NCBI RefSeq assembly: GCF_021347895.1
Contig: NC_067129.1
Location: 35,684,604 to 35,748,603 of the forward strand
DNA: 64,000 nucleotides
Direction of reading: 5' to 3'
DNA from: Acanthochromis polyacanthus
Taxonomy: Eukaryota; Chordata; Actinopteri; Pomacentridae
Part shown: positions 46,621-60,514 of the stretch, one piece after another
How the letters are laid out: each line of letters begins with the position of its first letter
Numbering within the stretch: position 1 is the stretch's first letter
Position numbers and translations under genes: made by a program
Notes under the pieces: generated by a model
Seen by the model: only the letters and a program-made list of their open reading frames with translations
Told to the model about the DNA's origin: nothing
The model's database searches: none

Positions 46621-49182
46621 ACATGCACATGTGCACCTTTCACATGTGCAGATATGGATGTGAAATGATCGACAGATGCACCCGGATTTTAGGAGCCACG
46701 TGGTGTGTGGAATGGTACTTATAAGAGAAAAAAAGAAGTGTTAAAATACTTGCAGTTTTTTTTTATATCAGCCTGAGAAATAATAGTAAAAATAATAATA
46801 AAAGAAAAAATATCTCGTGTTACAAATATATTGTGTTTTACATGTATGTTACCATAAAATACTGGCAACAGAAAAATCTTTTGTAATTATCTTAGGGGAG
46901 ATTGTCTGGAATCTGGCAATTACAGATCCGTGATGGTGGGACATTCTGAGACTTAAGAATTATGACAATTATTAAGACTATATGACATACAGTAACATAC
47001 TTGTAGGGGCCCACTGTAAGGAGGCAAACTAAGCAAACAAGGGACCTCTGATGGCCAATTTGCTAGTTATTCTTCTTGCCAACACTTCATTTTACAATGA
47101 AAAGGTCAAGTTATGAAGTTTCATTTACAACTCGCTGCACTGAAAACAAGAAGAAAAAATGTGAACCTGGATGCAAAGTGCATCAATAAAGTTCTAAGGG
47201 TTCAGATTAGTCAGATTCTGTTATTGTGATCCTTCAGTTTAATTCATAAAAGTGATTGTCAATCTGGAGTGTTTAAAATATAAAAGTAGTGAAAAAAAGA
47301 TATCAATGTAGTCTCACCTATGTCTCACCTATGTATAGGTCTGTGCACTCCTCGCTGCATTGGATTGCAAATTAATTATTAACAAAAACAATGATGCAGA
47401 AACCCTCATCCTGCAAGGATTAGTTCTTTAGATTTGTTCTGTATGAAATCCCTTGAAGTTTTAATCTGTGTTTTTGAGATTGTCAGTACACTGCAGTTTC
47501 AAGGTGTAAATACTCAGCCATGGTGTTAACAGCTTGTTTTTCTCATGATGTATAGTCCAGCATTTAAAAAAACACCATATGGACACCTTAACAAGGTAAA
47601 CAACTGGATTTTCACTGGAGGGGGTCTTACAGATTTTCCCTTTTTTCCAGACAAGCAGATGCTACAACCTGGTGAGATCACCTCTGATTTGCACAATAAT
47701 AGTTGGTCAAAAGCAAAAGTTTAAGAGTTTTGCAGGTTTTGCAGGTCATAACCTCAGTCTTGCTCTGGTTTCGGTGTTTACATTTTGCCAAACCTAAGCC
47801 ACAGAGGTGACACATTAGCGAAAACCACATGAGTAATTCTTGTTGTTGTTTTTAAAGTGGCTGCAGACACACAGCAGATCAGAAAAGGCGAAAGTGTTTT
47901 GCTTTGGAAGGTGGTGACAACCCAGTTTAGAACTCAGTCTGGTGAGTTATACATGGGTTGTTTTAGGCGTTTGAGCAAGCTGCTGATGCTGTGCTTTTTT
48001 TTTTCTTGAGCGAACAATCCCTTAGGTGGACTAGCGTCAGCTAATATAAGCTGGAGCACCGTTCATATCAGAGTAAATACAGCTGGAGCTGCAAAATCCC
48101 CGAGTGCACTGAATGGAGCAGCAGCGCATTTTATTTCTTATGAATCCAACTTTTTAATTTGTATGGAGGAGTTATGTCTTATTCCCTCTATCAGGATTTA
48201 CATACACTGTAAACCCTAATGAGTTCACAGAACTCAAAAATTACTTTGTAACAGATTACACAAAAATATTTGAGTGATGTTTTTAAATGTTTGAGTTAAC
48301 ATAAAATAAAAATTATATTAGGAGTTGCCTTAAATTATCTCAATGTTATCTTAGAAATATTAATATTCCTCAACTTATAATTAGGGAGTAGTTCACTAAA
48401 AATGTCCAATATGTGTCAACTCATAACTTGGGAAATACACTTAAAATTTTCAATATTTTTCAACTCATAATGTGGGAAATACACTCAAAACTTTCAATAT
48501 TGTGAATTCATAATCTGGGGTATGTATACTCAAAATTACAAAAAAATCTAAACTGAAATACTGATGTCTGCCTACTACAGAATTATAATCAGCTAATGTT
48601 AGAAAACATGAAAGTGGCACCACAGTCACAATTTAACAACTTTTTTTTATTCAGCACAATGTGCTTTTTAAAAAGGCACTCAGTCAAAAATAAAGTGCTT
48701 GTGATAAATTCAAACAAAAGTAAAAGCAAATTACAAAGAAAATGTACTTTAAAGTACAGTAAATGTTAATAGTTCCATATTCTGATAGTGGTCATTGCTA
48801 CAGAGGGCAGATTCAGTATTTTGGGTCTCCATCTCACATTATCCTGTAAAGAATATGATAAAAAATTCAAAGGATTCATGATAAAATTTAATTTAATAAG
48901 ATTTTAAGTATAATCAATCCTCAACAGCAATGACAACTATTAGAATGTGGAAAAATGTGACACTGTTAATTTTTTTTATTATTTACAAGTACTTGCTTCT
49001 ACTGTGCCTTACTTCAACTGGCAACATCAAGGTAATGCATCAAGGTAGGCATTTGGCAACAGAACATCAAACATGTCAAGTGCATGAATTCAACAAACTT
49101 TTCTAACAAGTTATTCAGTGCATAAACGTCTATATCAATGTTGTGATATTTATGTATTAGCAATCAGTGTATTATATCTGAG

Positions 49183-49355
49183 GTAGAAGAGGCAAACTGT
49201 GCCACATCTTAAATCTGAAAGTAGAAGAGGCAAACTGTGCCACATCTTAAATCTGAAGGTAGAAGAGGCAAACTGTGCCACATCTTAAATCTGAAGGTAG
49301 AAGAGGCAAACTGTGCCACATCTTAAATCTGAAGGTAGAAGAGGCAAATGGTTGC
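49183..49355. repeat. 38-bp tandem repeat, four units plus a part
   Basis: Units start at 49183, 49221, 49259, 49297 and 49335 (partial) and read GTAGAAGAGGCAAACTGTGC plus CACATCTTAAATCTGAAG. Near-identical copies imply recent expansion. A lone copy at 49622-49650, and the shared TACTTCAACTGGCAACATCA at 49012 and 49527, show that a block of about 500 bp is also duplicated. Confidence 0.95.
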
Positions 49356-49730
49356 ATATGCAAAGATTGGGGGGGTACCCTTCCTCAATAGTCAATTTAA
49401 CAAACAGTCCACTCTGAGTGATTCACTCAATGACAAAAAAAAAAAAGAACATTCGTCTTACTGTACCTTGAAGGCTGCTACTCACTTTAAAAAAAAAACC
49501 ATTCAAATAAAGTGCTAATTTCTATTGAGCTGTACTTCAACTGGCAACATCAGGTAGTGCATCAAGGAGGCATTAGGCAACAGAACATAACACATGTATA
49601 GTGCATGAATTGAACAGTCAGCACATCTTAAATCTGAGGTAGAAGAGGCAAATGATAGCATTTTGTAAAGAGGGAAAAAACAAAAAGCTTCCTCTATACT
49701 CGACTCAACAAGTAGCCCATTCTGAGTGAT

Positions 49731-50044
49731 TCACTCATTGAACACATCGTTCTTCAGTGTCAGTAGACGTCCTTTCAGTGGTTTGTTGTCCTCAAGACAC
49801 GTCACAACTTTTTGGATAAATGTGAACATAAGCTCGAGATTCTTTGGGTACTGTAGGTCCAGTGCATAGATGTACCCAAATAGCAGGAGAAACGAGTCAG
49901 CCAGATTTGTGGGACCACTCACAAGTATTTCATCCTCCACAACAATAAAGATGCTCTCAGGGCTGAAGAGGGCCGCATCAGCAGTGTCATCCGTGACGAC
50001 TGTCAGGAGAGCCACAGGAGTCTCAGTGAGGTCTGGACCATCTG
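49731..50044 (-). CDS. EnSpm gene B, last exon (PB1/SAMD3-like protein C-terminus)
   Basis: The minus-strand acceptor TTTTGTATTCAG precedes an open frame DGPDLTETPVALLTVV, SIFIVVEDEILVSGPTNLAD and LFGYIYALDLQYPKNLELMF, ending in KNDVFNE and TGA. The pattern (…VVVEG…V.G…NLA.A…LFGLIYALNL.YP…) is the C-terminus of the multi-copy fish proteins annotated as sterile alpha motif domain-containing protein 3-like, which travel with EnSpm elements. This exon has no stop or frameshift. Confidence 0.7.
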
Positions 50045-51283
50045 CTGAATACAAAACACAAATAATACAAGAATGAGTTCAGCCCCTCAATGATACAAAT
50101 CATGCTAATAAAAATCAAATAAAACACTGAACAACATTCAAACACTTCCTTAAAGGCTACTGCAAAATAAAGTAATAATCAACGACAACAGCATCTAAAA
50201 CTTTGTCAGTGATTTTATTACAGCCTCAACCATGCAGGATTCCCACTCTTTCCCTGAAATTATTTTCCAAGACTTTTCAGTCACTACAGAGACAAGTTCC
50301 TACACTGTACGCCAATACATTCCCCAGTCCCCCTTATTCTTTAAAGGTGTTGTTTTCTACAGCTATATCTTGCATTTACCCAGATCCTTTTCTCTGCTTT
50401 ATCAGTTCTGTTTCTATCTAAGTTTGTTCCTTTTTTATTATTTATTCATACTTTATCCATTGCATCCATCTTTTATTCTTTTTCTATATTTTTTAAAATC
50501 TTTTTTTCCTCTATTCGTCTCTTATCAGTTTTCTCATATTTTATTCTCTGCATCCATATGTTTGCATCTTTTTCATACTTATTTTAAACATTTTACATAT
50601 ATTTTGAATCTTTATTATAATCTTTTTATTAATTATCCTCTTGATATTTTTAAAATAATTTTTGTCCTCTGTATACCTTAAAAAAATCTTTTCATTGATT
50701 GTAGCTGTTTTTTAATCCCATTTTCAATCGTTTTTGTATTATTTTTATCCCTTTATTATCCTCTATTTTTCTTTATCCTCTTTTACCCTTTATTTCCTTT
50801 TTAAAGCATTTATTATCCTTTTATCCTCTTATCATTTTTATCCTTCGCAAACTTTTAAAATCATTTTAAATCATTTTTTTAAATGATAAAGTGACAGGAA
50901 AAAATGATGAAAGGATAATTTTCCAGGATAAGTTACTTAGAACTTTTTTCTCAGTTTCCATATGTTTCCCATGACGGGGAAATTGGCCAGAACTCACCTC
51001 ACTCAGATCAGCTGTTCTGGAACTGAAAAGAGTTTCATGTCAAAGGGTCAGTCAACTCAGAGGTTAGGGTTAGGCTAAGAGTTTGTTGAACCTCCTTTCT
51101 GGAATATCCCTCTGGAATTGATAACTCACAGTTTCCCTCATCTCAATGTTCACTTTGAGTTTTCACATAACCTGCTTTCTGGAATACCCTCCTGGCTCTC
51201 CTAGAGTTCTTTGAGTGATGTCATATGTTTAAGCTGACTGAACTGCAAGGCAAAAGGACTGATAGTGAGGCCAGTACACTTAC

Positions 51284-51379
51284 ATTACAGGTCCTGAAGA
51301 ACTTGGAGGCATCTTCACGCAAGTACACAGGAAGTGCACGAAGGACAAGGGACCGTCTCAAATTTACATCACGTTGTTC
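51284..51379 (-). CDS. EnSpm gene B, internal exon (EQRDVNLRRSLVLRALPVYL)
   Basis: A 96-nt exon with minus-strand acceptor TCGATCTAG and donor GTAAGT. It encodes a piece like (D)VNLRR...LRALPVYLREDASKFF, matching the segment that precedes the C-terminal exon in SAMD3-like proteins. Confidence 0.6.
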
Positions 51380-51839
51380 CTAGATCGACAAAAATATCCA
51401 TTACAACAGTTATGGTACAAATACAGAGCAAACAGTTTTTTAAAAAATTCAAAGCATTAAATGGCTCCATATTCTGATGCTGGTCATTGCTACAGATTCA
51501 GTATTTTGGGTCACCATTCCCTCAGTAGAACATTGTTCAAATTAATAACTTTCTATTGCAAATACTTTAATAACTCATAAAGGAAAAACTTGAAATTGTA
51601 AATTAAATTTTATAAAAACTTCAAATTAAGCCAATAAAGTATCTTTTGAAGCTACCTCTTTCTGATAGAATACATCTTGTCAAGATGTCAATCTCTGATG
51701 AGATGACAATGTTGTGTTTGTGGAATAATCACTTAACCTCAAGGCACAGTCAAGGCAATTCACACTAAGGCTTCTTACAGTTGGCTTCAAACAATCTGTT
51801 TAGAATCTGTTTCTGAATCAGGCAAAGTTAAAAATTCAC

Positions 51840-51998
51840 CTGAAGGTCATAAATCCTCATGAGCTTGGTTAGCTGCTCCGCTATCTTTGAGGCCGTGTCT
51901 CTGAACAAGGTGATGAGTTTAGGTGTGTGTCTGTCCAGCTCCTTGTAGAACTGATTACGCAGGTTAACATTATTGATTCTGTGGAACTCTGCAAACAC
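51840..51998 (-). CDS. EnSpm gene B, internal exon (AEFHRINNVNLRNQFYKELD)
   Basis: A 159-nt exon with acceptor GTACAG and donor GTGAAT on the minus strand. It encodes VFAEFHRINNVNLRNQFYKE, then HTPKLITLFRDTASKIAEQL, the conserved middle of SAMD3-like proteins. It is open throughout. Confidence 0.65.
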
Positions 51999-52433
51999 CT
52001 GTACATGAACAGAATTACATAGAAATGTACAAAGATGAATTAGAAAAGGAGTTGTGAATGTATTTTAAGAAGTTTTCAGTTGGCAGGTAGCAATACTAAG
52101 GGCAATTCTTTTAGGGATGAGTCAGAACTAAGGTCAAAATAAAAAGTTAGTTGTCATTCTTTAATTTAAAACAGGCTATATAATGTTATCTAAATTAAAT
52201 TAAAATAATAAACCTCTGTATACTTTGCTTACTTTGAATGGCAAAAATATGTCCCAGCATGATGTGTTGTCAACTTTTACATCAGCCATGTGGTTTCTGG
52301 TGATTTTTGAAAATTTAGATTTTTAAAAGTCATTTAAATATTGGAAAAAACTATCTGGTCAATGGGCATGCTAAAGAGTCATGTTAATTGCTCTCATCGG
52401 GTAGAACGGTGAAATAATAAAAGCTTTTTTTAC

Positions 52434-52945
52434 CTGTGACTCCATACGTAGGGCTGGCCATCTGTCCATGACATCTTTCACCTGTGGAGCTACAAGAGCT
52501 CCAACGATTTCTTGGCGACGAAGGGCATAGGTTGTGTTCATGAGCTTGCCTATGACAAATTGGTTTCTCTCAGTCTTTTCGACTTCATGTATGATTTCAT
52601 CTCTCATTGCTTCTAGAGTGGCTGGGGTTTAATCCTTTGGTAGGTCGATGATGTAGTTGACCTTAGCTTTTCGAGCTTTCTTTATGTTTCGATGGGGGTG
52701 ATCATTGTCAGGGTTGTTTCGGCTCCGCCACCCTGTGTTGATGGCTATTTCTGCAACCCCAGCTTGGCCAGATTGTTACGGTAAGACGCGACCTTGTACC
52801 CTATGTGACGCTTCCATCCCAAACCCCCGTCTTCACCAGCTGTTATTCTGAGACATGGATGAGCTGTTATCAAAGCTTGAGCAGCCATTGCCAGTTCCTT
52901 TTCATGTGGGTATGGTTTGAAACCATAGATAGTTTCTGCCATTTT
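52434..52945 (-). pseudogene. EnSpm gene B, large central exon with stops
   Basis: The minus strand reads MAETIYGFKPYPHEKELAMA, ALITAHPCLR, GLGWKRHIGYKVASYRNNLA, then KKARKAKVNYIIDLP and, after a TAA, MRDEIIHEVEKTERNQFVIG, TTYALRRQEIVGAL and MDRWPALRMES with a GTAAAA donor. The order and motifs (GGW...YK...YR..L; AEVNYLP; RR.EIV; RWPALF) are those of the SAMD3-like family. A frameshift or stop near 52630 and another near 52750 disrupt it. Confidence 0.65.
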
Positions 52946-53069
52946 TTTTAAGGATTTCACTCTTCTGTGACCTCTTTAACTTTAGCAACTTTCCTGATTT
53001 TTCATAAACACGATTTCCTTCTTCTAGTATATGCTCCATTTCGTAACCAAAACTAGGAACAACAAAGTG

Positions 53070-53399
53070 ATCTGGCGCTGTATGGCAGGTACATGTGGGA
53101 GTATGTCTATGTCAGAAGATGCAGTAGATGAGGTGTCACCTTCTGGTCTGATGACTCTCAATGTGCCCTTCTCTGGTAACTCCTGGATGTCCACAAGAAG
53201 ACAAAGTTCACCATCACAGTCCGGATCCTCATAGTGCAGGCTAAAGTCCCCATCCAGTCTCGGCCTGAACCTCTCTTGCATTATTTCTTTCAGCTCTTCC
53301 ACCGACTTTGGTTGCTCGAGTAGAATAAGTTTCAGGGCGGTGTCTCGTGCAACATACACACGCAGCACATGCTTCTGGGCAGCAGCCATCTTTTTGTTC
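53070..53399 (-). CDS. EnSpm gene B, first coding exon (PB1-like domain)
   Basis: The minus-strand acceptor TTTTGTCTTTTAG precedes ATG (53389-53387). The protein begins MAAAQKHVLRVYVARDTALK and contains LILLEQPKSVEELKEIMQER, FSLHYEDPDCDGELCLLVDI and LPEKGTLRVI, a ubiquitin-like/PB1-type fold also found at the N-terminus of fish SAMD3-like proteins. The exact donor near 53070 is uncertain. Whether the gene helps transposition is unknown; it is probably a second transposon gene. Confidence 0.65.
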
Positions 53400-53515
53400 C
53401 TAAAAGACAAAAATACACTTACTTTAATAGAGGGACGGTGACACACACAAAGTATACATGCACAGCTCTAAGAGAATATTGCAGTCAGCTGTTTACCTGA
53501 TTCAACAATTCTTCA

Positions 53516-54850
53516 GTGTAATAATAAGAAACGTTTGGGTGTCAAGAGCAATCTTCCATCTATGTTGTAAGCACAGAGAGGTGCTTTGTCATTTAGCTCT
53601 GATGGGGTGTGAACAGCCAGATTCTTTGGGAAAAGTTCGTAAGATCTCAGGTGTTCAATGTAGTGTGATGTGTGCTCTTCGCAAAGAAAGACAACACTAC
53701 TGTTAACCAGGAAAACCTGTTCAATTCTACAGTAATTAGGCAGTCCTCCCTCTTGTCCCACAGACAAAAACATTCCTACAGCCTAATCAGTTCCATCAAT
53801 GCAGACCTGAGATGTGCTGTAAATAACATTGCTTGCTGTTATTTGTTCAATGTATGTCTTGACAACATTTGGAAGCACTGACACCAGGACAGAAGAGACA
53901 TTTGATGTCTGCTGGTGAGGTTTGAAGAATCCTGAGGCACTGAGATGGTATGCTACCATGTATTGATGCCTGTCTGCGAGTGTTTTTAACACATTTTTAA
54001 AGTTTTGTGTGTCGTGAACAACTCTTTTGAAAAAACGGTGTTTCCCCTCAAACCTCATTGTCCACAAGTGTACAAGGGGCCCAAAACAGCGTACAAGGTC
54101 AGGATAGTGTTCAATGTAATGATGCTTAGGACGGAGTTTGAAATCTGGAAAGGTTTCTCTCAGTATCTCTCTATGATCCTGTATCTTGGACTGTAAATAC
54201 TGGATGGACTCCTCTGTGAATTCTGAGCACAGCGATAACTCTACTATCTCTTTTAAGTCCATTAGCACAGTCCATGCTCCATCCTCTTCAGGAACTGCAT
54301 TCCCAATAATCAAAGGGAGCAGTCTAAGCAATGTGGCATTTTCATGGCTATTACCACCAATCCTTTTCTTTACGGCGAAGGTCTGTGGTATTTTATGAGG
54401 TTTGTCAAGCTTGTCTGTGTGCTGGTATGGAAATGAAAGAATTCTCTCGTTCAAATATTCAAGGGTGAAGTATTTGTGACGGATCATCTCTTCTATACAC
54501 AGGGCGAGCTCTGCAGGCACAATGCCCTCAAAAAGGTTGTGGAGGGCATCAGGAGGAAAGCCAGTGACAGTATGAAAATGCTCTAGATTCTAGATTGTTC
54601 AGGACACAATCTGCTGGAACGCCATTCTGACTCTCCCCATGCGTTACAGCATGCACATCACTACTATGGCTGTCTTTTGTCCTAAGACTGAACTCGCCAC
54701 TTGCAACTTCATGAGTCTGAAGTTTAGCTTGTGTTGCTGTGCAGAACCTGCAAAAATATTCTGCTCTGAAAGACTTTGAAAAGCCTGCCAAATCATGGGC
54801 TGCAAGATTGTCAGACACCACACACATTACTGTTCCTTGAACTACCTTCC
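53516..54850 (-). pseudogene. EnSpm/CACTA transposase (gene A), broken
   Basis: Minus-strand reading: MCVVSDNLAAHDLAGFSKSF, EYFCRFC (Cys pair), GVPADCVLNNLE; then, after a frame change near 54580, HFHTVTGFPPDALHNLFEGI, which is the transposase core motif D..HDLLEG. An open stretch follows (54520-53783) with KIPQTFAVKKRIGGNSHENA, LLPLIIGNAVPEEDGAW and FKLRPKHHYIEHYPDLVRCF. A stop at about 53780 separates a C-terminal piece (GGLPNYCRIEQVFLVN, HLRSYELFPK, LCAYNIDGRLLLTPKRFLLL). Upstream exons and the TIR-proximal promoter would lie at 54850-56000. Two disruptions make it inactive. Confidence 0.78.
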
Positions 54851-57135
54851 TTTACTAAAATTTCTTTTCTTTTTTTTTTTTTTTTTTAACAAGTACACAA
54901 TGTATAAAACTCACTTATTGGCACCTGTCTGATGGTGGTGGTCTTTGTAGTCCGAGATCTGTACATAATATGCACACAAAGATGATATATTAATATTCAA
55001 AAACATTTTTAAATTGGTACAATGATAAATGAAATTAAAATAGTGAATATACTGATAAAAGTTTCCAAATCTATCAATTCATTCATTGTACACCAATTAT
55101 AGTAAAAATTAAAATGTTAAAAGATGAGCAAGTTAGTTATTAACAAGCAAAGCATCAAACTTATAGAGCTGCTATTTCTGTTGTTGATGTTTTTGATAAA
55201 GCATTAAGGGTCCAAGTGATCAAACTGTTTTTTTTTCCTGTGGACCCCACAGTTGAGATAAAGACATTGAAAGAAATAGTAAAAGAATGACTGTGGAAAC
55301 ACTGAAAATAAAACCAACTGTTAATAACACTATTTCATAATACATCCTACCTGAACTGTTGAAACCACACACTTGAGCCTACGAAGAAGCACAAATACAA
55401 ACACGGGCCTGGTTAGCATCATGATAATACACTGACATTATGTTGTTTAGCATTGTTCGTTTCACGCTAGCACACTCACGCTAGCACACACACGCCTCCC
55501 CCCCCTCACACACACAACTCGACAACGTAAAATACTGAGTGTATAACGCGGACAGTTACTGGAAATATGTAGGCTATACTGACAGTACGCACATGCATTA
55601 TCGGCAAGCAGCGAAAAAGCAGGGATAGCGTTATGCTTTCGGCCTCCCAGGAAACCCGCTGATAACCTTACACTGTTGCAAAATGAAGTAAAGTGACATT
55701 CAACAACTTCTAAAGTTACAATTACTTGGATTTGTAAACCACTTACAGCAAATATTCACTGTGCAAGTTGTACAAATGTATTCTCCGTTACAAATTTAAG
55801 ACGGTTTATCGAAATTCAATTTAAAACATAAACGTTACTTACCAAATCAGGGCTGATGATAAAACGGCTCGTAAGAAGACGAGGGCAATGACGCTGCTGA
55901 AAATTGTGTTTGTTTGAAGCTGGGTGATAACAATAATATAAAGAAATTAAACTGTTCCACATCGACATGTGCTGACGAAAACTTTCCCGCATCAAGGCAA
56001 ATTCAAAATGGCTGAATCAGCTTACTTGAGCGAGAGATAAGACCCACCCATCGAAACATCATGATGTTGATAACGTCATGACACTTCTGTATGGTTCCTA
56101 AAATTTTTGAGCGTTCCACACAAATTAGACATAAAATATTGAGTCCTATTCAATTAAAGTGGCATAAATCTCTACAGAGCTCTACACTTTTTAGTTTGGT
56201 CAACTGCATAACGACATTTGACTGTTATGGCCCCATTAGTTATGAGCTAATTCAGCTGTTTGGGATTACAGTGTAGGGTGGCTTTAATTTGAAGTTTTTT
56301 GGCCACTGTCAGGGGAAATTTTCTCTTAAAGATGCTGAAAAATAAACATTTTGCTTATTAAACTCAAGCAGGAGATAAATATTTAGTTTTAGAATTTAAA
56401 AGTTTCATAAGCCAGTCTGGAAAACCTGAGCGCCAGATGATGTTGTGGACAGAATGAATTTTCAACCCTGCAGGCCAGAACATGTGTCGTGGTTATATTG
56501 TTAATCTGCATGTCAAACACTGACCTTCTACATGTAGAATAACTCAAATGAATCTCTACTATTTGCTTATTGAAAAGCAGCTGAAGTGTGCCAGCAAGCC
56601 AAGCCGGACGACAAGCAGATAGATAATGCGATGCAGAGAGCTACCTAAATTTAATGAGTTATTAAGGCCTCGTTTCATTTGAAGGGAATTATTGAGCACT
56701 TAGAAACCGTCAGGGGTGTAAAACGGCCTCGTCACCTTCTTTCTCATTTAGGGAATCTATTTTTGGATGCGAAGGTGCTCTGATGGATTTTCTGTAAACT
56801 GGGACAGCATGTTATGGTGTTAATCATTTAGAGATTTCTGTTCAAATTTTAGCATCTTTGAGCCCCCGTTAGATTTTTTTTAATGTGTCACCACTGAGGG
56901 AAAAATAACGCCACAGTAAACAGCAGCTGTGGAGCTTTTACAAGTAAACAGGCATATCATTTGCTTTAAGTGAAGTGAGGGCGGCCTCAGATCACTTCAG
57001 TCAGGATTAGAATATGGGACGTCTTCTGCGTCACGTCTCCTTTGTCATGCGGAGTTTATTAATTTTTTTCTGTATGTGGTTTATAGAAGAGTTGAACTGA
57101 GTTTTAGAAAGTTTTTGTCACGCCCCTCTTGCTTA

Positions 57136-58770
<1,635 letters not shown>

Positions 58771-59484
58771 TAGATGCGCTGGTTCATCAGATTAACGACG
58801 AGCGGCTGCGCTGTGAGCGCAGCCGGAAGGAATAAACAATCAACGCCGTATAAAGCCTGGATCCGCCGACAGTTCCAGTGCCGGTTCATTGCCTCATGTT
58901 CATACCAAACGACGCACTCCATTTCTCCGTTCCCCATCTCCTGCACATCGCTTCCCGGACTCTGTTTTCTCCTTCGGATTACTTGCCTGTTTCCCTGTCA
59001 TCAGCTTACTCCCTCCATCGGCTCTGTTGGTTCTCCCCCTCTTCCGTCCGTCAGACACTGGACTGGACATTCCGTGAGTCTCCCTTCCCCGTAATTTAGT
59101 TTTGTTTTATGTTTAGTTTAACTCGGCCTTCGGGTCCGCCCTTAGTTTAGTTTAGTTTAGTGTATTTTTCTCCTCCCCGTTATTTCCCTCCGGCTTTCTT
59201 TATTCAGTGTTTTCTGTTCATATATATTCTCATTTTTTCATTAAATCATTATTAATTTCACCACCCTGTCCATGCCTGCTGCTTGGGTTCACACGCCAGT
59301 CCTTGACAGTTTTGGGAGGGCTACAGTCTGTTTTCTTATAATAATTCCTCCCTGGGATCAGCAGTAAAGGATTTCTGGAGGCATGTTGATGATATTATGC
59401 ATTAGGGCGTGTCAATTTTGAAAAAGTATTCATATATAATATGAGGGGTGTTAAAACTATGTATGATGACAAATGAAACTCAAC

Positions 59485-59946
59485 CAGTCAACTCTGCATC
59501 GCCTTCACTATACTTGTTATGCTAACTTACATACTGTTTGAATTTTACTGCTAGCTATATATGGAGTATTTTTAATGTCAGAGCCGTACATCATAAGAGT
59601 AAACTATGAGTCAGTTTTCAATGTTAGCTTATACTTTGTTTGTGTCACATATCTTGTCATACATGTATCCAAATGTGTGTTGTGTTTTCCTTGCTTTCCC
59701 ACCCCTCCCTCTTCTCCCATCCCTCCCCCTTGCCCTCCTCTGTCCTTCTCAACCCGCCCGGCCAGCAGGCAGATGGGTCCCCCCTATATAGAGCCGGGTT
59801 CTGCTTGAGATTTTTCCCTGTTAAAAGGGTGTTTTCCTTGCCACTGTCGCCTTTGGGCTTGCTCCGGGGGTCAGGCATATGGGTTCTGTAAAGCGTCTTG
59901 AGACAATTTGACTGTAATTGACGCTATATAAATAAAATTGAATTGA
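59485..59946 (+). mobile_element. 5'-truncated L2 (Maui-like) 3' tail
   Basis: This aligns throughout with 13335-13790: ACCAGTCAACTCTGCATCGC, TACATCATAAGAGTAAACTA, TATAGAGCCGGGTTCTGCTT, GCTATATAAATAAAATTGAA. It has no coding part and is nested in the unidentified transposon. Confidence 0.92.
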
Positions 59947-60514
59947 ATAAAATGAATAGAAATACTTGTAATCGTGAAATAAAATGATATCTTGCTTGGT
60001 AAATCATCACTTGAAAATAATGGATATTGACAAATTTTAGTTCAATATTTCATTGACAACAATATTTGTTTTTGGAGTTATATCTCTCTTTATATAAATA
60101 ATTAAATTAAACCTTATGCTGTATTACAAGTTTATATGTGTATAAATTATTTGTGAAGATCATTTGATCAGTTTGAAAAGCCTATAATATCCATAAATTC
60201 CTTTTTATATAATTTATTGCTGTGCACAGAGGTTTATATGTACTTTATGGCTTATATTACATCAATATGGCAAGTGTTCGACAGTGGTTTGTTCGCATAC
60301 CATGTACTATTGTGCTAGTTCCTCGGCCTGTTGCGAATTGGGTTTTACACTTGCAGTCTGAAGGTAACTTGAACGACTGTCATTCAACCATTTTCCGACA
60401 CTGACTTACCAGGTAAATAAAATCAAAAGACACACACACCTGTCAGCATAAACGTTGATCTGCTCATGCAGAGTAATAGTAGAGTAAAATTCAAGGTATT
60501 CAAGCTTATACTAT

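Larger units (their letters stand above)
48205..56273 (-). mobile_element. EnSpm/CACTA transposon (8.1 kb) with two minus-strand gene remnants
   Basis: The left end is CACTGTAAACCCTAATGAG; the right end inverted is CACTGTAATCCCAAACAGC. TA flanks both, as at the 39929 element. Near the left end, 48360-48540 carries subterminal repeats of a TTTCAACTCATAATnTGGGA type at about 48-bp spacing. Inside are a transposase remnant and a second gene of PB1/SAMD3-like type, both minus strand and in the order usual for fish EnSpm. The size and gene content are those of a once autonomous element. A T/AT-rich low-complexity stretch lies at 50390-50890. Confidence 0.82.

Noticed and set aside
50203..50681. 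Phe/Leu/Tyr-rich ORF of 149 codons
   Set aside because: AT-rich low-complexity sequence within the EnSpm element; no recognisable protein pattern.
60222..60404. 60-codon ORF upstream of the unidentified transposon protein
   Set aside because: No similarity in composition or motifs to the downstream protein and no convincing splice link.
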